DNA from: a virus
IMG/VR virus record: IMGVR_UViG_3300028394_000134
Location: 1 to 42,080 of that record
Strand: one strand, 5' to 3'
Length of the DNA: 42,080 nucleotides
The position numbers were made by a program, and so were the translations under genes. Below are positions 23,005 through 32,600 of the stretch, one piece after another; the stretch's first letter is position 1; every line of letters starts with the position of its first letter. The notes below the pieces were generated by a model. The model searched no databases and was not told where the DNA came from. It saw only the letters and a list, made by a program, of their open reading frames with translations.

Positions 23005-23008
23005 TGCA

Positions 23009-24859
23009 ATGGCGCTTCAAAAACTTCAGTTCCGCCCCGGTGTCATTCGCGATGTAACGGGCTATACAAATGAAGGCGGCTGGCGTGACAGCAACCTGAT
23101 CCGTTTCCGTTTGGGTTTTCCGCAATCCATTGGTGGATGGATAAAATACGCCTCTGGTAATCCATTCCTCGGCATCTGTCGGTCGATGCTGAATTGGGTG
23201 ACGCTCATTGGGTCCAACCTTCTGGCTTTTGGGACGAACCTCAAATACTACGTGGAAGAGGGTGGCACCAACCACGACATTACACCTATCCGCAAGACCG
23301 TCACGCTCAATAACCCCTTCACCGCCACCACCGGATCCAGCGTCATCGCTGTATACGAAGTCGCACACGGCTGCGTTAACAACGACTATGTGACTTTTAG
23401 CGGTGCTACATCACTCGGCGGAACCATCACCGCAACGGTTTTGAACAAAGAGTTTCAAATTACTTACGTCGATCTCAATAACTACAAGATAACTGTCAGC
23501 GCCACCGCAAACGCGTCTGACACTGCGCAGGGCGGGTCTGCCGTCGTAGCGGCGTATCAGATCAACACGGGCCTCAACACGCAGATCGGCGGCAACGGCT
23601 GGGGTTCGGGGACATGGGGCCGTGGTACGTGGGGAAGTGGTACAACTTCTTCCGCCAGCAACACACTGCGCCTGTGGGCGCAGGACAACTACGGTGAGGA
23701 TTTGGTTTTCAACGTCAGGAACGGCGGCGTCTATTACTGGTATGGGACAAACCCGTCATTCACTCGGGGCGTGACGCTTGCGTCGTTGTCCACGGACACT
23801 CAAACACCGACCTTGGCTCTTCAGGTTATTGTGTCTGACAGAGATCGCCATGTGATCGCGCTTGGTGCAAACTATGGTGGCGTTACCGCGCAGGATCCCC
23901 TCATCATCCGGTTCTCAAGCCAAGAGGATCCGTTCACGTGGACTTCCCTGCCGACGAATACGGCGGGTGATCTGCGTCTTGGGTCCGGATCAAAGATCAT
24001 TCGCGGCGTGGAGACGAAACGCGAAATCGTGATCTTCACTGACATCGCTGCCTATTCGCTCCAGTTCGTTGGCCCTCCCTACACCTTTGGTATTACGCAG
24101 ATCGCTGCTGGCATAAACGTCAACGGGTACAACAGCTTCGCGACGGTGGACGATACGATCTACTGGATGGGGAGCAGCAGCTTTTATGTCTATGCCGGTC
24201 AGACGGCCCCGCTCGTATGCCCGCTTCAAGACTACATCTTTGACAACTACAACAGCACACAGTCGGATAAGGTTTTTGCGGCGGTGACGGCTGAATACAG
24301 CGAGATCACTTGGTTTTATCCTTCCGCTGAATCGGAAGAGAACGACCTGTATGTGACCTATAACTTCGCTGACAGGGTTTGGTCGCATGGGTCGATGGCT
24401 CGTACAGCATGGATTGACAGCGGCATTCGCCCGTACCCGCTCGCGGCGTCCACGGACCAATACCTGTACTATCAGGAGTATGGGACGGACGACGGCAGCA
24501 CGACCCCGGCTACGCCCCTCAACTCCTACATCGAGAGTGCGCCCATCGACATCGGAGACGGTGACAAGTTCTCGTTCGTGCGCCGTGTGATCCCGGACGT
24601 TTCGTTCTTTAACGCCACGAACAGCCCGACGGTTGACTTCATCATGAAGACGCAGAACTACCCCGGCTCGAACTACCAAAGCGGGTCTGACTCGGCTGTT
24701 GTCAGGACATCGACGGTTCCCGTGGACCAGTATACTCAAGTCTGCGACGTTCGCCTCAGGGGCCGGTCTGTCATCCTAAGGGTGGAAAGCAACAAGGTCG
24801 GAACTCGCTGGAGTCTTGGGTCGCCTCGCATTGAGACGCAAGTCGATGGTAAACGCTAA
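23009..24859 (+). CDS. tail hub / packaged-DNA stabilisation protein (P22 gp10-like)
   Basis: 616 residues from ATG 23009; a longer frame from 22946 would overlap the holin gene and lacks a ribosome site. The N-terminus LQKLQFRPGVIRDVTGYTNE and GGWRDSNLIRFRLGFPQSIG is highly characteristic of the tail-tube or hub protein of uncultured podoviruses, equivalent in place to P22 gp10. The body is strand-rich with a propeller-like look (GVYYWYGTNPSFTRG, DRDRHVIALGANYG, TIYWMGSSSFYVYAG, RVWSHGSM). It probably closes the portal channel and carries the fibres. The next gene's ATG overlaps its stop. Confidence 0.75.
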   Translation: MALQKLQFRPGVIRDVTGYTNEGGWRDSNLIRFRLGFPQSIGGWIKYASGNPFLGICRSMLNWVTLIGSNLLAFGTNLKYYVEEGGTNHDITPIRKTVTLNNPFTATTGSSVIAVYEVAHGCVNNDYVTFSGATSLGGTITATVLNKEFQITYVDLNNYKITVSATANASDTAQGGSAVVAAYQINTGLNTQIGGNGWGSGTWGRGTWGSGTTSSASNTLRLWAQDNYGEDLVFNVRNGGVYYWYGTNPSFTRGVTLASLSTDTQTPTLALQVIVSDRDRHVIALGANYGGVTAQDPLIIRFSSQEDPFTWTSLPTNTAGDLRLGSGSKIIRGVETKREIVIFTDIAAYSLQFVGPPYTFGITQIAAGINVNGYNSFATVDDTIYWMGSSSFYVYAGQTAPLVCPLQDYIFDNYNSTQSDKVFAAVTAEYSEITWFYPSAESEENDLYVTYNFADRVWSHGSMARTAWIDSGIRPYPLAASTDQYLYYQEYGTDDGSTTPATPLNSYIESAPIDIGDGDKFSFVRRVIPDVSFFNATNSPTVDFIMKTQNYPGSNYQSGSDSAVVRTSTVPVDQYTQVCDVRLRGRSVILRVESNKVGTRWSLGSPRIETQVDGKR

Positions 24860-25152
24860 TGGATGTCAGGCTTGTCTTTCCGAGGTTCACAAGTCCGCCT
24901 GCGGACTATGACCGGAAGTATTTTGCCGATCTTGTGAGGGCGCTGGACACCCTAATCAACGTCGTTCAGGCACCGGGCGAAGGTCGGCAGACCACGATTG
25001 TCCTGACGAACTTGGCGAACAACGACTACAATCTTGAGCCGGGAACGATGTTCGAGGTTGGCGGGGCGCTGCGGGTTTCTGTCATCTACAGCCCCTACGT
25101 CAAGGGGATATCATCTTCCGGGTCTGTCGGATCTGTCACGGTGACGACATGA
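24859..25152 (+). CDS. small tail-region protein, function unknown
   Basis: 97 residues with start overlapping the hub stop (TAATG). It has a short helical part (DYDRKYFADLVRALDTLINV), then strands (RQTTIVLTNLANNDYNLEPG, FEVGGALRVSVIYSPYV), and ends in SGSVGSVTVTT. The ending echoes the GSVGSV units of the repeat protein at 18999. Likely a small virion accessory protein. It is the last gene before an 89-base spacer. Confidence 0.65.
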   Translation: MDVRLVFPRFTSPPADYDRKYFADLVRALDTLINVVQAPGEGRQTTIVLTNLANNDYNLEPGTMFEVGGALRVSVIYSPYVKGISSSGSVGSVTVTT

Positions 25153-25241
25153 CTTGTTTTTCTGGGACTTACAGGGTACTTTTGGGAGCCAGTAACAGGC
25201 TCTGGTCCTGCTTAGAACCCTTCAGATCATAGGAACTAGCT
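25153..25241 (+). promoter_or_regulatory. spacer with small hairpin before the ejection-protein block
   Basis: This 89-base gap is one of the few non-coding stretches. It contains a five-base stem GAGCC (25186-25190) / GGCTC (25198-25202) with a seven-base loop and no T-tract, so it is not a good intrinsic terminator. A TTGTTT...TACTTT pair spaced 17 bases (25154-25182) could be a weak promoter. The gap separates tail genes from the block of ejection proteins and may hold a transcription signal, but nothing strong is seen. Confidence 0.25.
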
Positions 25242-26837
25242 ATGCAGGGCACTGATCTCCTTCGCGATCCCGGTATTCAAAAGGCTCTCAGCCGTTCCAA
25301 GTTCACGGAACGGGATGTGCCGAAACTCAGCACGGCCATCGGTGACGCCTATGCGGGTCTGACATCCGAGGAGAAGCAGGCACTTCAGGGGCTTGCCGAG
25401 GAGCTTGACACCTTCCCCGTTCCCAAGCTCATGGCCTTCGGGTCTCTTCTGGAATACCTGAAGAAGAACAAGGATCGGTACGAGGAAGTCATCAAGAAGC
25501 TCTATTCCTCCAAGCTCATCAACGAGGGTGATCTTCCGGAGGAGTACGACGACCGCCTGTTCGCCATCATTGAAGGCATGGTCCATCAGGCCATGATGAA
25601 GAAGCCCGAGGGCGGTGGGCCGAATATGCCCGCTCCGATGCCCACGGCCCCCGGCTACAAGAAGGGCGGGATTGTCGGCCTGCATGAAGCCGCGCAGAAG
25701 GTGAAGAATGCTGGCCGCAACGACGATACGATGCTGGCGCATATCACGCCTGAAGAGGCGATGCTTCTGAAGAGCCGTGGTGGTGAGGGCAGCATCAATC
25801 CGGAGACGGGTCTTCCGGAGTACGGGTTCTTCTCGTCCATTGGTAGCTTCTTCAAATCGGCTGCACCTATCGTTCTGCCCATCCTCGGAAACATGGTCGG
25901 TGGTCCACTTGGGGCTGCGGCGGGCGCTGGTGTGGGATCTCTAATCGGCGGTGCATCGCCTGCCAGCGCCATGAAGAGCGCGCTGTTTGCGGGGGCTATC
26001 GGATTTGCGGCGTCAGGCGTCAGTAGCATGATGCAGGGCGGCACCTTCATGGGCGGCGTCGAGAACGCCCTCCCCGGTTCGATGGGCGGTGGCTTGAATA
26101 CCGTTGGTGGAGGCGGGGCGCAGAAGGGCTTCCTTGAGTCCATGATGGGTGGCCCGAGTACACCGGCTACTCCGGAGGGGATGGTCCCGACAGCTACTGG
26201 CGCGGGATCCCCCAGCATCCAAGGGGATCTAAACCGACCCGGCGCTCTTTATGAGGCTCCAACTGGAGACAAGGGTTTTGAGAGTTTCCAGAAGGGTGTT
26301 TCAAGCGGGTTTGCTGGCGACACATTGAAAGCACCTGTATCATCGGGCGGCGCTCTCAGCGGTCTCGGCGGTCTGGTAGACAAGACCGGGGCGTGGATTA
26401 AGGCGAACCCGCTGACTTCGGTTGGTATCGCTGGCGTCGGCGGAGCCTTGATCGCAAGCTCGATGGGGGGAAAAGGATCTACCCCCGGTCCTCTTGTTCC
26501 GCGCCAGACAGGCAACGATCTTCTGGCTTCGAACCCCGGTCGCTACGCCTTCAATATCAATGATTTTACTGCCATTAAGCGGCCCGCTACCTCCCCTGTC
26601 ATCCCCTACCAGCCCGGAGGCTTGGGTGCCATCAGGATGGCGATGGGCGGCGTAGCCGCTCGTGGTGGGAAGATTGACGGACCCGGCACGGGAACCAGCG
26701 ACTCAATCCCTGCGCGTCTCAGTGACGGCGAATTTGTCATGACGGCGAAAGCTGTCAGAGGCGCTGGCGGTGGTGACAGAATGAAGGGCGCTCGTAAACT
26801 TTACGAGATGATGCACAAATATGAGCGGATGGCTTAA
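25242..26837 (+). CDS. putative ejection / internal virion protein with shared N-module
   Basis: 531 residues, with AGGAACTAGCT before the ATG. The first 110 residues are helical and charged (RYEEVIKKLYSSKLINEGDL). Residues about 140-195 hold a KKGG element followed by the module AAQKVKNAGRNDDTMLAHIT...INPETGL, also found in the 1230-residue protein at 4141. A long Gly/Ala hydrophobic, glycine-zipper-like region follows (GNMVGGPLGAAAGAGVGSLI, SALFAGAIGFAASGVSSMM). The C-terminus has DGPGTGTSDSIPARLSDGEF and VMTAKAVRGAGGG, a pattern seen in ejection-type proteins of related phages. Glycine zippers suggest membrane insertion during genome delivery. Role inferred. Confidence 0.65.
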   Translation: MQGTDLLRDPGIQKALSRSKFTERDVPKLSTAIGDAYAGLTSEEKQALQGLAEELDTFPVPKLMAFGSLLEYLKKNKDRYEEVIKKLYSSKLINEGDLPEEYDDRLFAIIEGMVHQAMMKKPEGGGPNMPAPMPTAPGYKKGGIVGLHEAAQKVKNAGRNDDTMLAHITPEEAMLLKSRGGEGSINPETGLPEYGFFSSIGSFFKSAAPIVLPILGNMVGGPLGAAAGAGVGSLIGGASPASAMKSALFAGAIGFAASGVSSMMQGGTFMGGVENALPGSMGGGLNTVGGGGAQKGFLESMMGGPSTPATPEGMVPTATGAGSPSIQGDLNRPGALYEAPTGDKGFESFQKGVSSGFAGDTLKAPVSSGGALSGLGGLVDKTGAWIKANPLTSVGIAGVGGALIASSMGGKGSTPGPLVPRQTGNDLLASNPGRYAFNINDFTAIKRPATSPVIPYQPGGLGAIRMAMGGVAARGGKIDGPGTGTSDSIPARLSDGEFVMTAKAVRGAGGGDRMKGARKLYEMMHKYERMA

Positions 26838-26839
26838 TC

Positions 26840-27913
26840 ATGGCTGATGTAACAACAACAGAACAGATCGTCCGCGAAGCCCCAGATATTGAAGCCTATA
26901 AGCTTGGGCTTTTAGATGCGGCGCAACAACGGTCAAAGATCCGTGTAGATATTCCGGACATAACTGTTGCCGGTCAGACGCCCGAGCAAGTCAAGGCAAC
27001 AGAACTGGCGGCGCAGGGCATAGGATCCTACCAGCCGTTTCTGAACACGGCGTCCTCGCTCTATGGTCAGGCGGCGCAGGGCTACGGGGCTGTACCGTCC
27101 TATGGGGCAGCGGGCATTGAGGCTGTCAGAACGGGCGGTAACGCTGCGGTCGATCTGTCATTGCAGGGCGCGCAGGCCTACAATCCGAACTCCGCCCAGA
27201 ACTTTATGAACCCCTACCAGCAGGCTGTCACCAACGAGGCCACAAAGGAGATGCAGCGTCAGGCTGCAATCCAACAGGCTCAGAACCAGTCGCAGGGTGT
27301 GAAGTCTGGCGCGTTTGGTGGCAGTCGTCAGGGCGTCCAAACCTCGGAGCTTGCCCGCAATCTGGCGGACATTCAGAGCAAGCGGATCTTTGAGGACTAC
27401 TCCACGAACTACAGTCAGGCTCAGACGGCGGCGATGAACGCCTTCCAGAACCAGCAGTCGCGTCTCCAGCAGGCGGGGAACACGGCCCTTGGTGCGGGGA
27501 CCGCGCTCGGTCAGGCCAATATCTCTGGCGGACAGTTGACGCAGGGCGCTTCGGCGGGGCTCGGGGGCCTTGGAACATCGACCGCGAACCTTGGACAGTT
27601 GACCTCGGGCCTTGGTCAGGGGGATGCTTCGTTCCTGTACAACACGGGCTCGCAGAACCAAGCCTTCCAACAGAAGGTTCAGGATGCTGACAGGGCCAAT
27701 AAGCTTCAGTATGAATACGAGCCGTTCCAACGGATCTCGTTCCTCAGTGATATCTACAAGGGTGCGCCGTCCTCGCAACAGACGATCAGTCAGGCGACTT
27801 CCCCGTCTGCATCCATCCTTTCTCAGGCTGGTGGTCTGGGCATTGCGGGTTTGGCGGCGTATAACTTGTTCGGTGGTAAGTCGGGTGCTGCATCTGCGGT
27901 TGGTGGGGGTTAA
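26840..27913 (+). CDS. putative internal virion (DNA ejection) protein
   Basis: 357 residues, two bases after the previous stop. Composition is dominated by Ala, Gln, Gly and Asn. The text includes AQNFMNPYQQAVTNEATKEM, GAFGGSRQGVQTSELARNLA, and DYSTNYSQAQTAAMNAFQNQ. The NPYQ..V...E and GAFGGSR motifs are familiar from internal virion or injection proteins of podoviruses in aquatic Alphaproteobacteria. It ends with a Gly-rich hydrophobic stretch (GLGIAGLAAYNLFGG). Probably ejected with the genome; no enzyme motif visible. Confidence 0.68.
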   Translation: MADVTTTEQIVREAPDIEAYKLGLLDAAQQRSKIRVDIPDITVAGQTPEQVKATELAAQGIGSYQPFLNTASSLYGQAAQGYGAVPSYGAAGIEAVRTGGNAAVDLSLQGAQAYNPNSAQNFMNPYQQAVTNEATKEMQRQAAIQQAQNQSQGVKSGAFGGSRQGVQTSELARNLADIQSKRIFEDYSTNYSQAQTAAMNAFQNQQSRLQQAGNTALGAGTALGQANISGGQLTQGASAGLGGLGTSTANLGQLTSGLGQGDASFLYNTGSQNQAFQQKVQDADRANKLQYEYEPFQRISFLSDIYKGAPSSQQTISQATSPSASILSQAGGLGIAGLAAYNLFGGKSGAASAVGGG

Positions 27914-27916
27914 ACG

Positions 27917-29656
27917 ATGAACGATCCTGTCCTTGACCGTGCGATGTTCCGCAACCAAGCCCCCGTATCGTCCTACGGGACGGGGATAACGTCCAATGTG
28001 GCGTCCCCCGATGAGAACGCTCGCGCCTTGCAGATGGCGTTTCAGACAACCGGCTATGCTGGGGGTGGACAGGTTATCAATGGGGTGAAGCACTTCAAGA
28101 AGGGTGGTGATAATAACATCTCCCCTTCGACGGACGTTGGTGATGTCTTGGACGATTACGTGGATACACCGTCCGAGTCCTCGGGGCTCCCCCCTAACTT
28201 TAAGTTCTCGGAACCTTCTACCTCCTTCAAGTCCCCCGAGGTACAGGCGCTCTATGACGCTACGCTTGCTGAGACCGGCAATCCGAACGCTGCGATGGCT
28301 AGGGTTCTGCGGGCGTATCCGAATGAAATGATGATGGCTTCTCCGCCTCCCGTTCCCGGTCCACGGGGCGGCGGGTTTAGGCCTGCGGCTCCGAGGTTTA
28401 CCCCGACCCCGGCCCCCGGACCATTGCCCCCACGCTTCGTTCCGGGGACCTTGGCCTCTCAGCCTGCGGGCGGCCCTCCCCCTGTTGTTGCCGCCCCGGC
28501 TGCGGGCGGTGCGCGCTACCCTTCTCCTCCCGCTGCACCTTCCCAGATGACTGGAAGTGCGGCGAATGCTGGAAGGACGATGGCGGGGGTTCTTGCTCCT
28601 GCCGCAGTGGCTACAGCGGCGGGTATTCCCTCGCTTGGCGAACTTCGGGGTATGGCAGAAAGGTCGAGGGATCGCCTCGACAATCCTCCGGAGGCTGCTC
28701 CAGAAGCTCCTGCTATCGTGCAAAGGCCGTTGCCCCCGCAGACGGGTTTGTTTCCGGGCTTTCGTCCGAAGCCTCCTACTCCCACCCTCACTCCCGAACA
28801 GGTGGATGCAAAGAACCTTGCCAGTTTCACGGAGGAGTCTGCGAGCGTTCCTACGGCAAAGGATCTTCAGGATCCTAGGTATAAGCGCATCGGAACATCC
28901 GTGTACGATTACTTCTTTGGCGGAAAAACAAAACCCACTGCGGGGGTTGGGGCAGTTGAAGCAAAGCCTCCTGCGGCGGCTGCACCAACTGCCGAAACGT
29001 CTGCCGCTGCTGCTGCCCCTCCTCTTCCTCCGAAGAAGCCGGAGGAGGAAAGCGGTATCAGCAAGCGCCTTACGCTTCGCATTGATGAGTTGAAGCAGGA
29101 GCGTGAGGCCAACAAGGCGCAACGCCGTGAGAACCAGCTTCTTTCGTTGATGCAAGCGGGCTTTGCTGCGGCTGCGGGGAAAAGCTCCAGCGCAATTACC
29201 AACATTGGCGCTGGTGGTGCTGCCGGTATTGCGACCCTTGCGGATCTTGAGAAGACCCGTCGTGCGGAAGATACTTCGCTCCGTAAGGAAGGCCTTGAGC
29301 TTGAGTTGGCGAAGGAGAAGTTGATAGAGTCTGCTAAGGAACGGGCTGCTGCGCGGGACGAGCGTGGCTTGTCGCGTGACATAACGGGCTTGAGAGCTGT
29401 TGCGGATGCAAACAAGGGCCTCGTCATTTCCTACGAAAATCAAATACTTACGCTTGAAAGGCTTCAGGATGTCGCCGGGCTTCCTGATGAAAAGAAAAAA
29501 GAATACGGGCAGCTCATTGCGCAGAAACAAGCCGAAGTTGATCGTCTTAGGCTTGAGTATAAACAACAGGCCCAAGGACTATTGCCAAAGGGCATGAAAT
29601 CCCCCAACCTAGATTTTCCAACCGAAGTCCTTAGTTCAAGCCCCACAAGGAAATAA
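27917..29656 (+). CDS. Pro/Ala-rich virion protein with coiled coil
   Basis: 579 residues, three bases after the previous stop. The N-terminal part includes AGGGQVINGVKHFKKGG, then a Pro/Ala-rich disordered centre (for example PTPAPGPLPPRFVPGTL and repeated AAAPPLPPKKPEEE). The C-terminal third is a strong coiled coil (LRIDELKQEREANKAQRREN, LELELAKEKLIESAKERAAA, KKEYGQLIAQKQAEVDRLRL). It sits between the ejection proteins and the giant protein, so it is probably another ejection or internal protein. An 805-residue open frame on the opposite strand is a by-product of base composition. Confidence 0.65.
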   Translation: MNDPVLDRAMFRNQAPVSSYGTGITSNVASPDENARALQMAFQTTGYAGGGQVINGVKHFKKGGDNNISPSTDVGDVLDDYVDTPSESSGLPPNFKFSEPSTSFKSPEVQALYDATLAETGNPNAAMARVLRAYPNEMMMASPPPVPGPRGGGFRPAAPRFTPTPAPGPLPPRFVPGTLASQPAGGPPPVVAAPAAGGARYPSPPAAPSQMTGSAANAGRTMAGVLAPAAVATAAGIPSLGELRGMAERSRDRLDNPPEAAPEAPAIVQRPLPPQTGLFPGFRPKPPTPTLTPEQVDAKNLASFTEESASVPTAKDLQDPRYKRIGTSVYDYFFGGKTKPTAGVGAVEAKPPAAAAPTAETSAAAAAPPLPPKKPEEESGISKRLTLRIDELKQEREANKAQRRENQLLSLMQAGFAAAAGKSSSAITNIGAGGAAGIATLADLEKTRRAEDTSLRKEGLELELAKEKLIESAKERAAARDERGLSRDITGLRAVADANKGLVISYENQILTLERLQDVAGLPDEKKKEYGQLIAQKQAEVDRLRLEYKQQAQGLLPKGMKSPNLDFPTEVLSSSPTRK

Positions 29657-29658
29657 TC

Positions 29659-32600
29659 ATGGCAATTTATGCGGTGGACGCTCCGGATGGGATGACATAT
29701 CAACTTGAAGCTCCGGATGGGACACCTCCGGAGCTTGTTTCCTTAAAGTTTCAGAGGGACGTATATCCCGGTATTCTTCGCAAAAAGAACAAGCCTGCCC
29801 CGCCAGAGGAGAAACAATCGTCCCTCCGTCAGGTGGCCGACGTTCCGCTTCAGGTTGGCAAGGGCGCAGTCTCTGGCGTCAGGATGATTTCGGACGCCTT
29901 TGGTGCAGGCAGTGATACGTCTAATACCATCAGGGGTGTTGAGGATTACCTTGGCGGTCTTCTGTCAGCCAAGTCACAGAAGAACGCCCAAGAAATTTCT
30001 CGCATCATGAACGATGCGAAGGACAAGGGCGTATGGGATCAGGTTGTTGCGGCTGTAAGAGCAATCGGAACTGCTCCCGTTGATCTTGTGTCAAATGCCC
30101 TAGGAACATCGGCTCCCGCAATCATCGCCGGTCTCCTCGCCCCAGAAGCCGCTATTGGTGCGGCTGTTGCCGCTGGTGTTGGCGCAGTGATAGGTGCCGG
30201 GTCCATCAAGGGCTCGATCTACGACGAGGTAAAACAGGAACTTGCAGGCAAGCTTCCCCCAGAGGAAGTTGAGAAGCGCGCTCAACTCGCACAGCAGTAC
30301 AACGGGGAGAACCTTGACCAGATCCTTTTAGGCGCTGGTTTCGGAACCCTTGATGCTGTCACAGGAGCTAACCGGATCCTTACCAACGTCGCCAGAAAAA
30401 CCGCCGGTAAAACGGCAATTATGGGCGGGGAAAAGGAAGCAGGGAAGAGTCTCCTAAAGCGCACAGCCTTGGGCGCTGCCGAAGAAGCTCCGCTTGAGGC
30501 TCTTCAGGGCGGACAAGAACAACTTGCCCAGAACCTAGCCATCCAACGCGAAGGCATCGACCGCCCGACATGGCAGGGTGTTGCTGGACAGATGGCGCTT
30601 GAGGGTGGAGCAGGCGCTCTGGCCGGTAGTGTTACCTCCGGAGCCTTTGGCAAGCGCCCCGAGCCCATCATCCCACCAACAGGTACATCCACCGCACCCC
30701 CTCCTCCAAACGCTGCCGCCGGAGCGGTTGTTCCTCCCGCGCCGCCCCCGGTCCCCGGACTTCCGTCCACGGGTGGGCCTCTGGCGACCTCGGGGTCCGT
30801 GGCCCAGACACTAGCACAGCCCCCTGCCGCCGTTGTTGGAAACCCCATCGCGGCGAAGCAGTTTGCTCAGGCTGTTCAAGCCCAGCAACTTGCGGCACAG
30901 GCTGGCGCTACATCTTCCGCACCGCAGGCGGGTCCGACACCTATTGTGGTTCCGCAGCCCAAGGATCTCTTCTCCACCTCTGCCACACCTATTGCTCCTG
31001 CTCCAACACAGGTAGCACCCGCAGCCCCGGCTTCGGCCCCCCTCGCTCCGACGACCCTTGCCCTTCCGCAGGGTCTTGCGGGGGCAAAACTGAGGTACGA
31101 TAAGACGCCGCTTGTTTTTGAAAACGATACCGACAAGGCCATCTACATTGTTCAGGGTAAGAACAAGTCGAAGGCGCATGAGGAATACCGTAGGTGGCTC
31201 CTTGGTCAGGGTTTCACGGATGCCACAATCCAACGTGAAGGGAATCGGGTAAAGAACCGGATCGACAGCCTGATGCGGAGGGCTCCCGGCGCATCCACGA
31301 TTACCGTTCCGCAGATGAGGCCGCTGGGTCTAGTCTTCACAGGACAGGCCCCGTCTGTTCAGCCTCCTGTGGCCTCCCCAGTGGCCGCCCCTGCGCCTCC
31401 CGCGCAGGGTCAACAACAAGCTCCCGAAATCCTTCAACTGATCGAAGCACTCAAGGCACAGAAACCTTCTGTCAGTTCGGCCCCGGTTGTCGCTCCTCCG
31501 ACCACGGCCCCGGTGGTGAGTCCGGCCCTTTCCGAACAAGAGGTTCTGGCTCCTCAAGAAAACATTCTTGTCAAACCCCCTACACCTTTCAACCCGACAC
31601 CTGAAGTGCATAAGACGAAGACTCTTATGACGCGCATGAAGGCTGTTCCGAAGATAGACGTTGCTCCAATGGTTGTTGAACTGTCGGACGTTGTTTCGTC
31701 CGAGGTTCCCGGATACGAAGACGCCCTGCAACCAAGAGATAGGGACCAAAAAGCTTCTGACGCTTGGATTGCTGAGACAGCCTACACGGATTTTAACCCA
31801 GAGCGGTTGATATTTGATCCGTCCGCAGATCGCGGAGCGCCAATCGTAAATGAAAACGGTCATGTCGAAAGTGGCAATGGCCGCATCATGGTGCTTCGCA
31901 CGGTGTATGGAAAAAAAGATCAAGCCTTTGCGGATGCCTACAAGCAAGAGTTGGTAAAGAATGGGTTTGACATTTCGGGGATGAAGAACCCCGTTCTTGT
32001 TCAACGCCGCACAACACCCTTGTCAAAAGATCAAGTTACCGATTTTACAGAGGAACAGAACGACGAGGATAAACTTTCGAGAGGGGCTACCGAGATCGCT
32101 ATCAGCGATTCCAGAAAGATAACTCTGGAGATGCTCGATGCAATTCCTCCGGGGAGGGATTACACGCATCCTGACTTCCTTGCGAAGATGCTTGGTAAGT
32201 TCTCTAAGGATAATCGTGGAAGGCTGTTGGACAAAGACGGGAACATCAGTAAAGAAGGACTTCAGCGTATAAGAAATGCGGTGTTCGCCAAGGCGTATGG
32301 GGATCCCGAAACAATACGTCGCATGTCTGAGGTTCAAGACGATAATATAAAGTCCATAACAAACGCCTTGCTCGACAACGCAGCGATATTCGCAAAGCTC
32401 AGGGTCGAGATGAACAAGGGAAACATATCAAAAGAGTTTTCTTTTGAACCCCTGCTTGATGCAATTAATCGAATCTCTGAAATGAGAAGCGAAAACATTA
32501 AGCTAGAAAATTATCTGTCCCAAAGGGATGCGTTCGATACCATCCCCCCAATGACAGAAAAGTTTATGCGCCTCTTCTTCAGCGAGAAGTCGAGAGCCCT

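Noticed and set aside
22946-23008. Longer start for the tail hub protein
   Set aside because: It would overlap the small holin gene by about 60 bases and lacks a ribosome site; the conserved N-terminus begins at 23009.
25184-25203. Intrinsic terminator after the tail block
   Set aside because: The stem is only five to six pairs and has no T-tract; recorded as a weak regulatory spacer instead.
27158-29575. 805-residue open frame on the minus strand
   Set aside because: It mirrors two well-supported plus-strand virion genes, has an Arg/Leu-dominated composition typical of antisense frames in GC-rich DNA, and has no recognisable domain.
31600-32200. The DdrB/ParB-like domain of the giant protein as the partner of the parS site
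   Set aside because: The domain shares the ParB superfamily fold motif (GNGR) but no parS-recognising HTH region was seen, so a direct link to the palindrome at 11140 is not supported.
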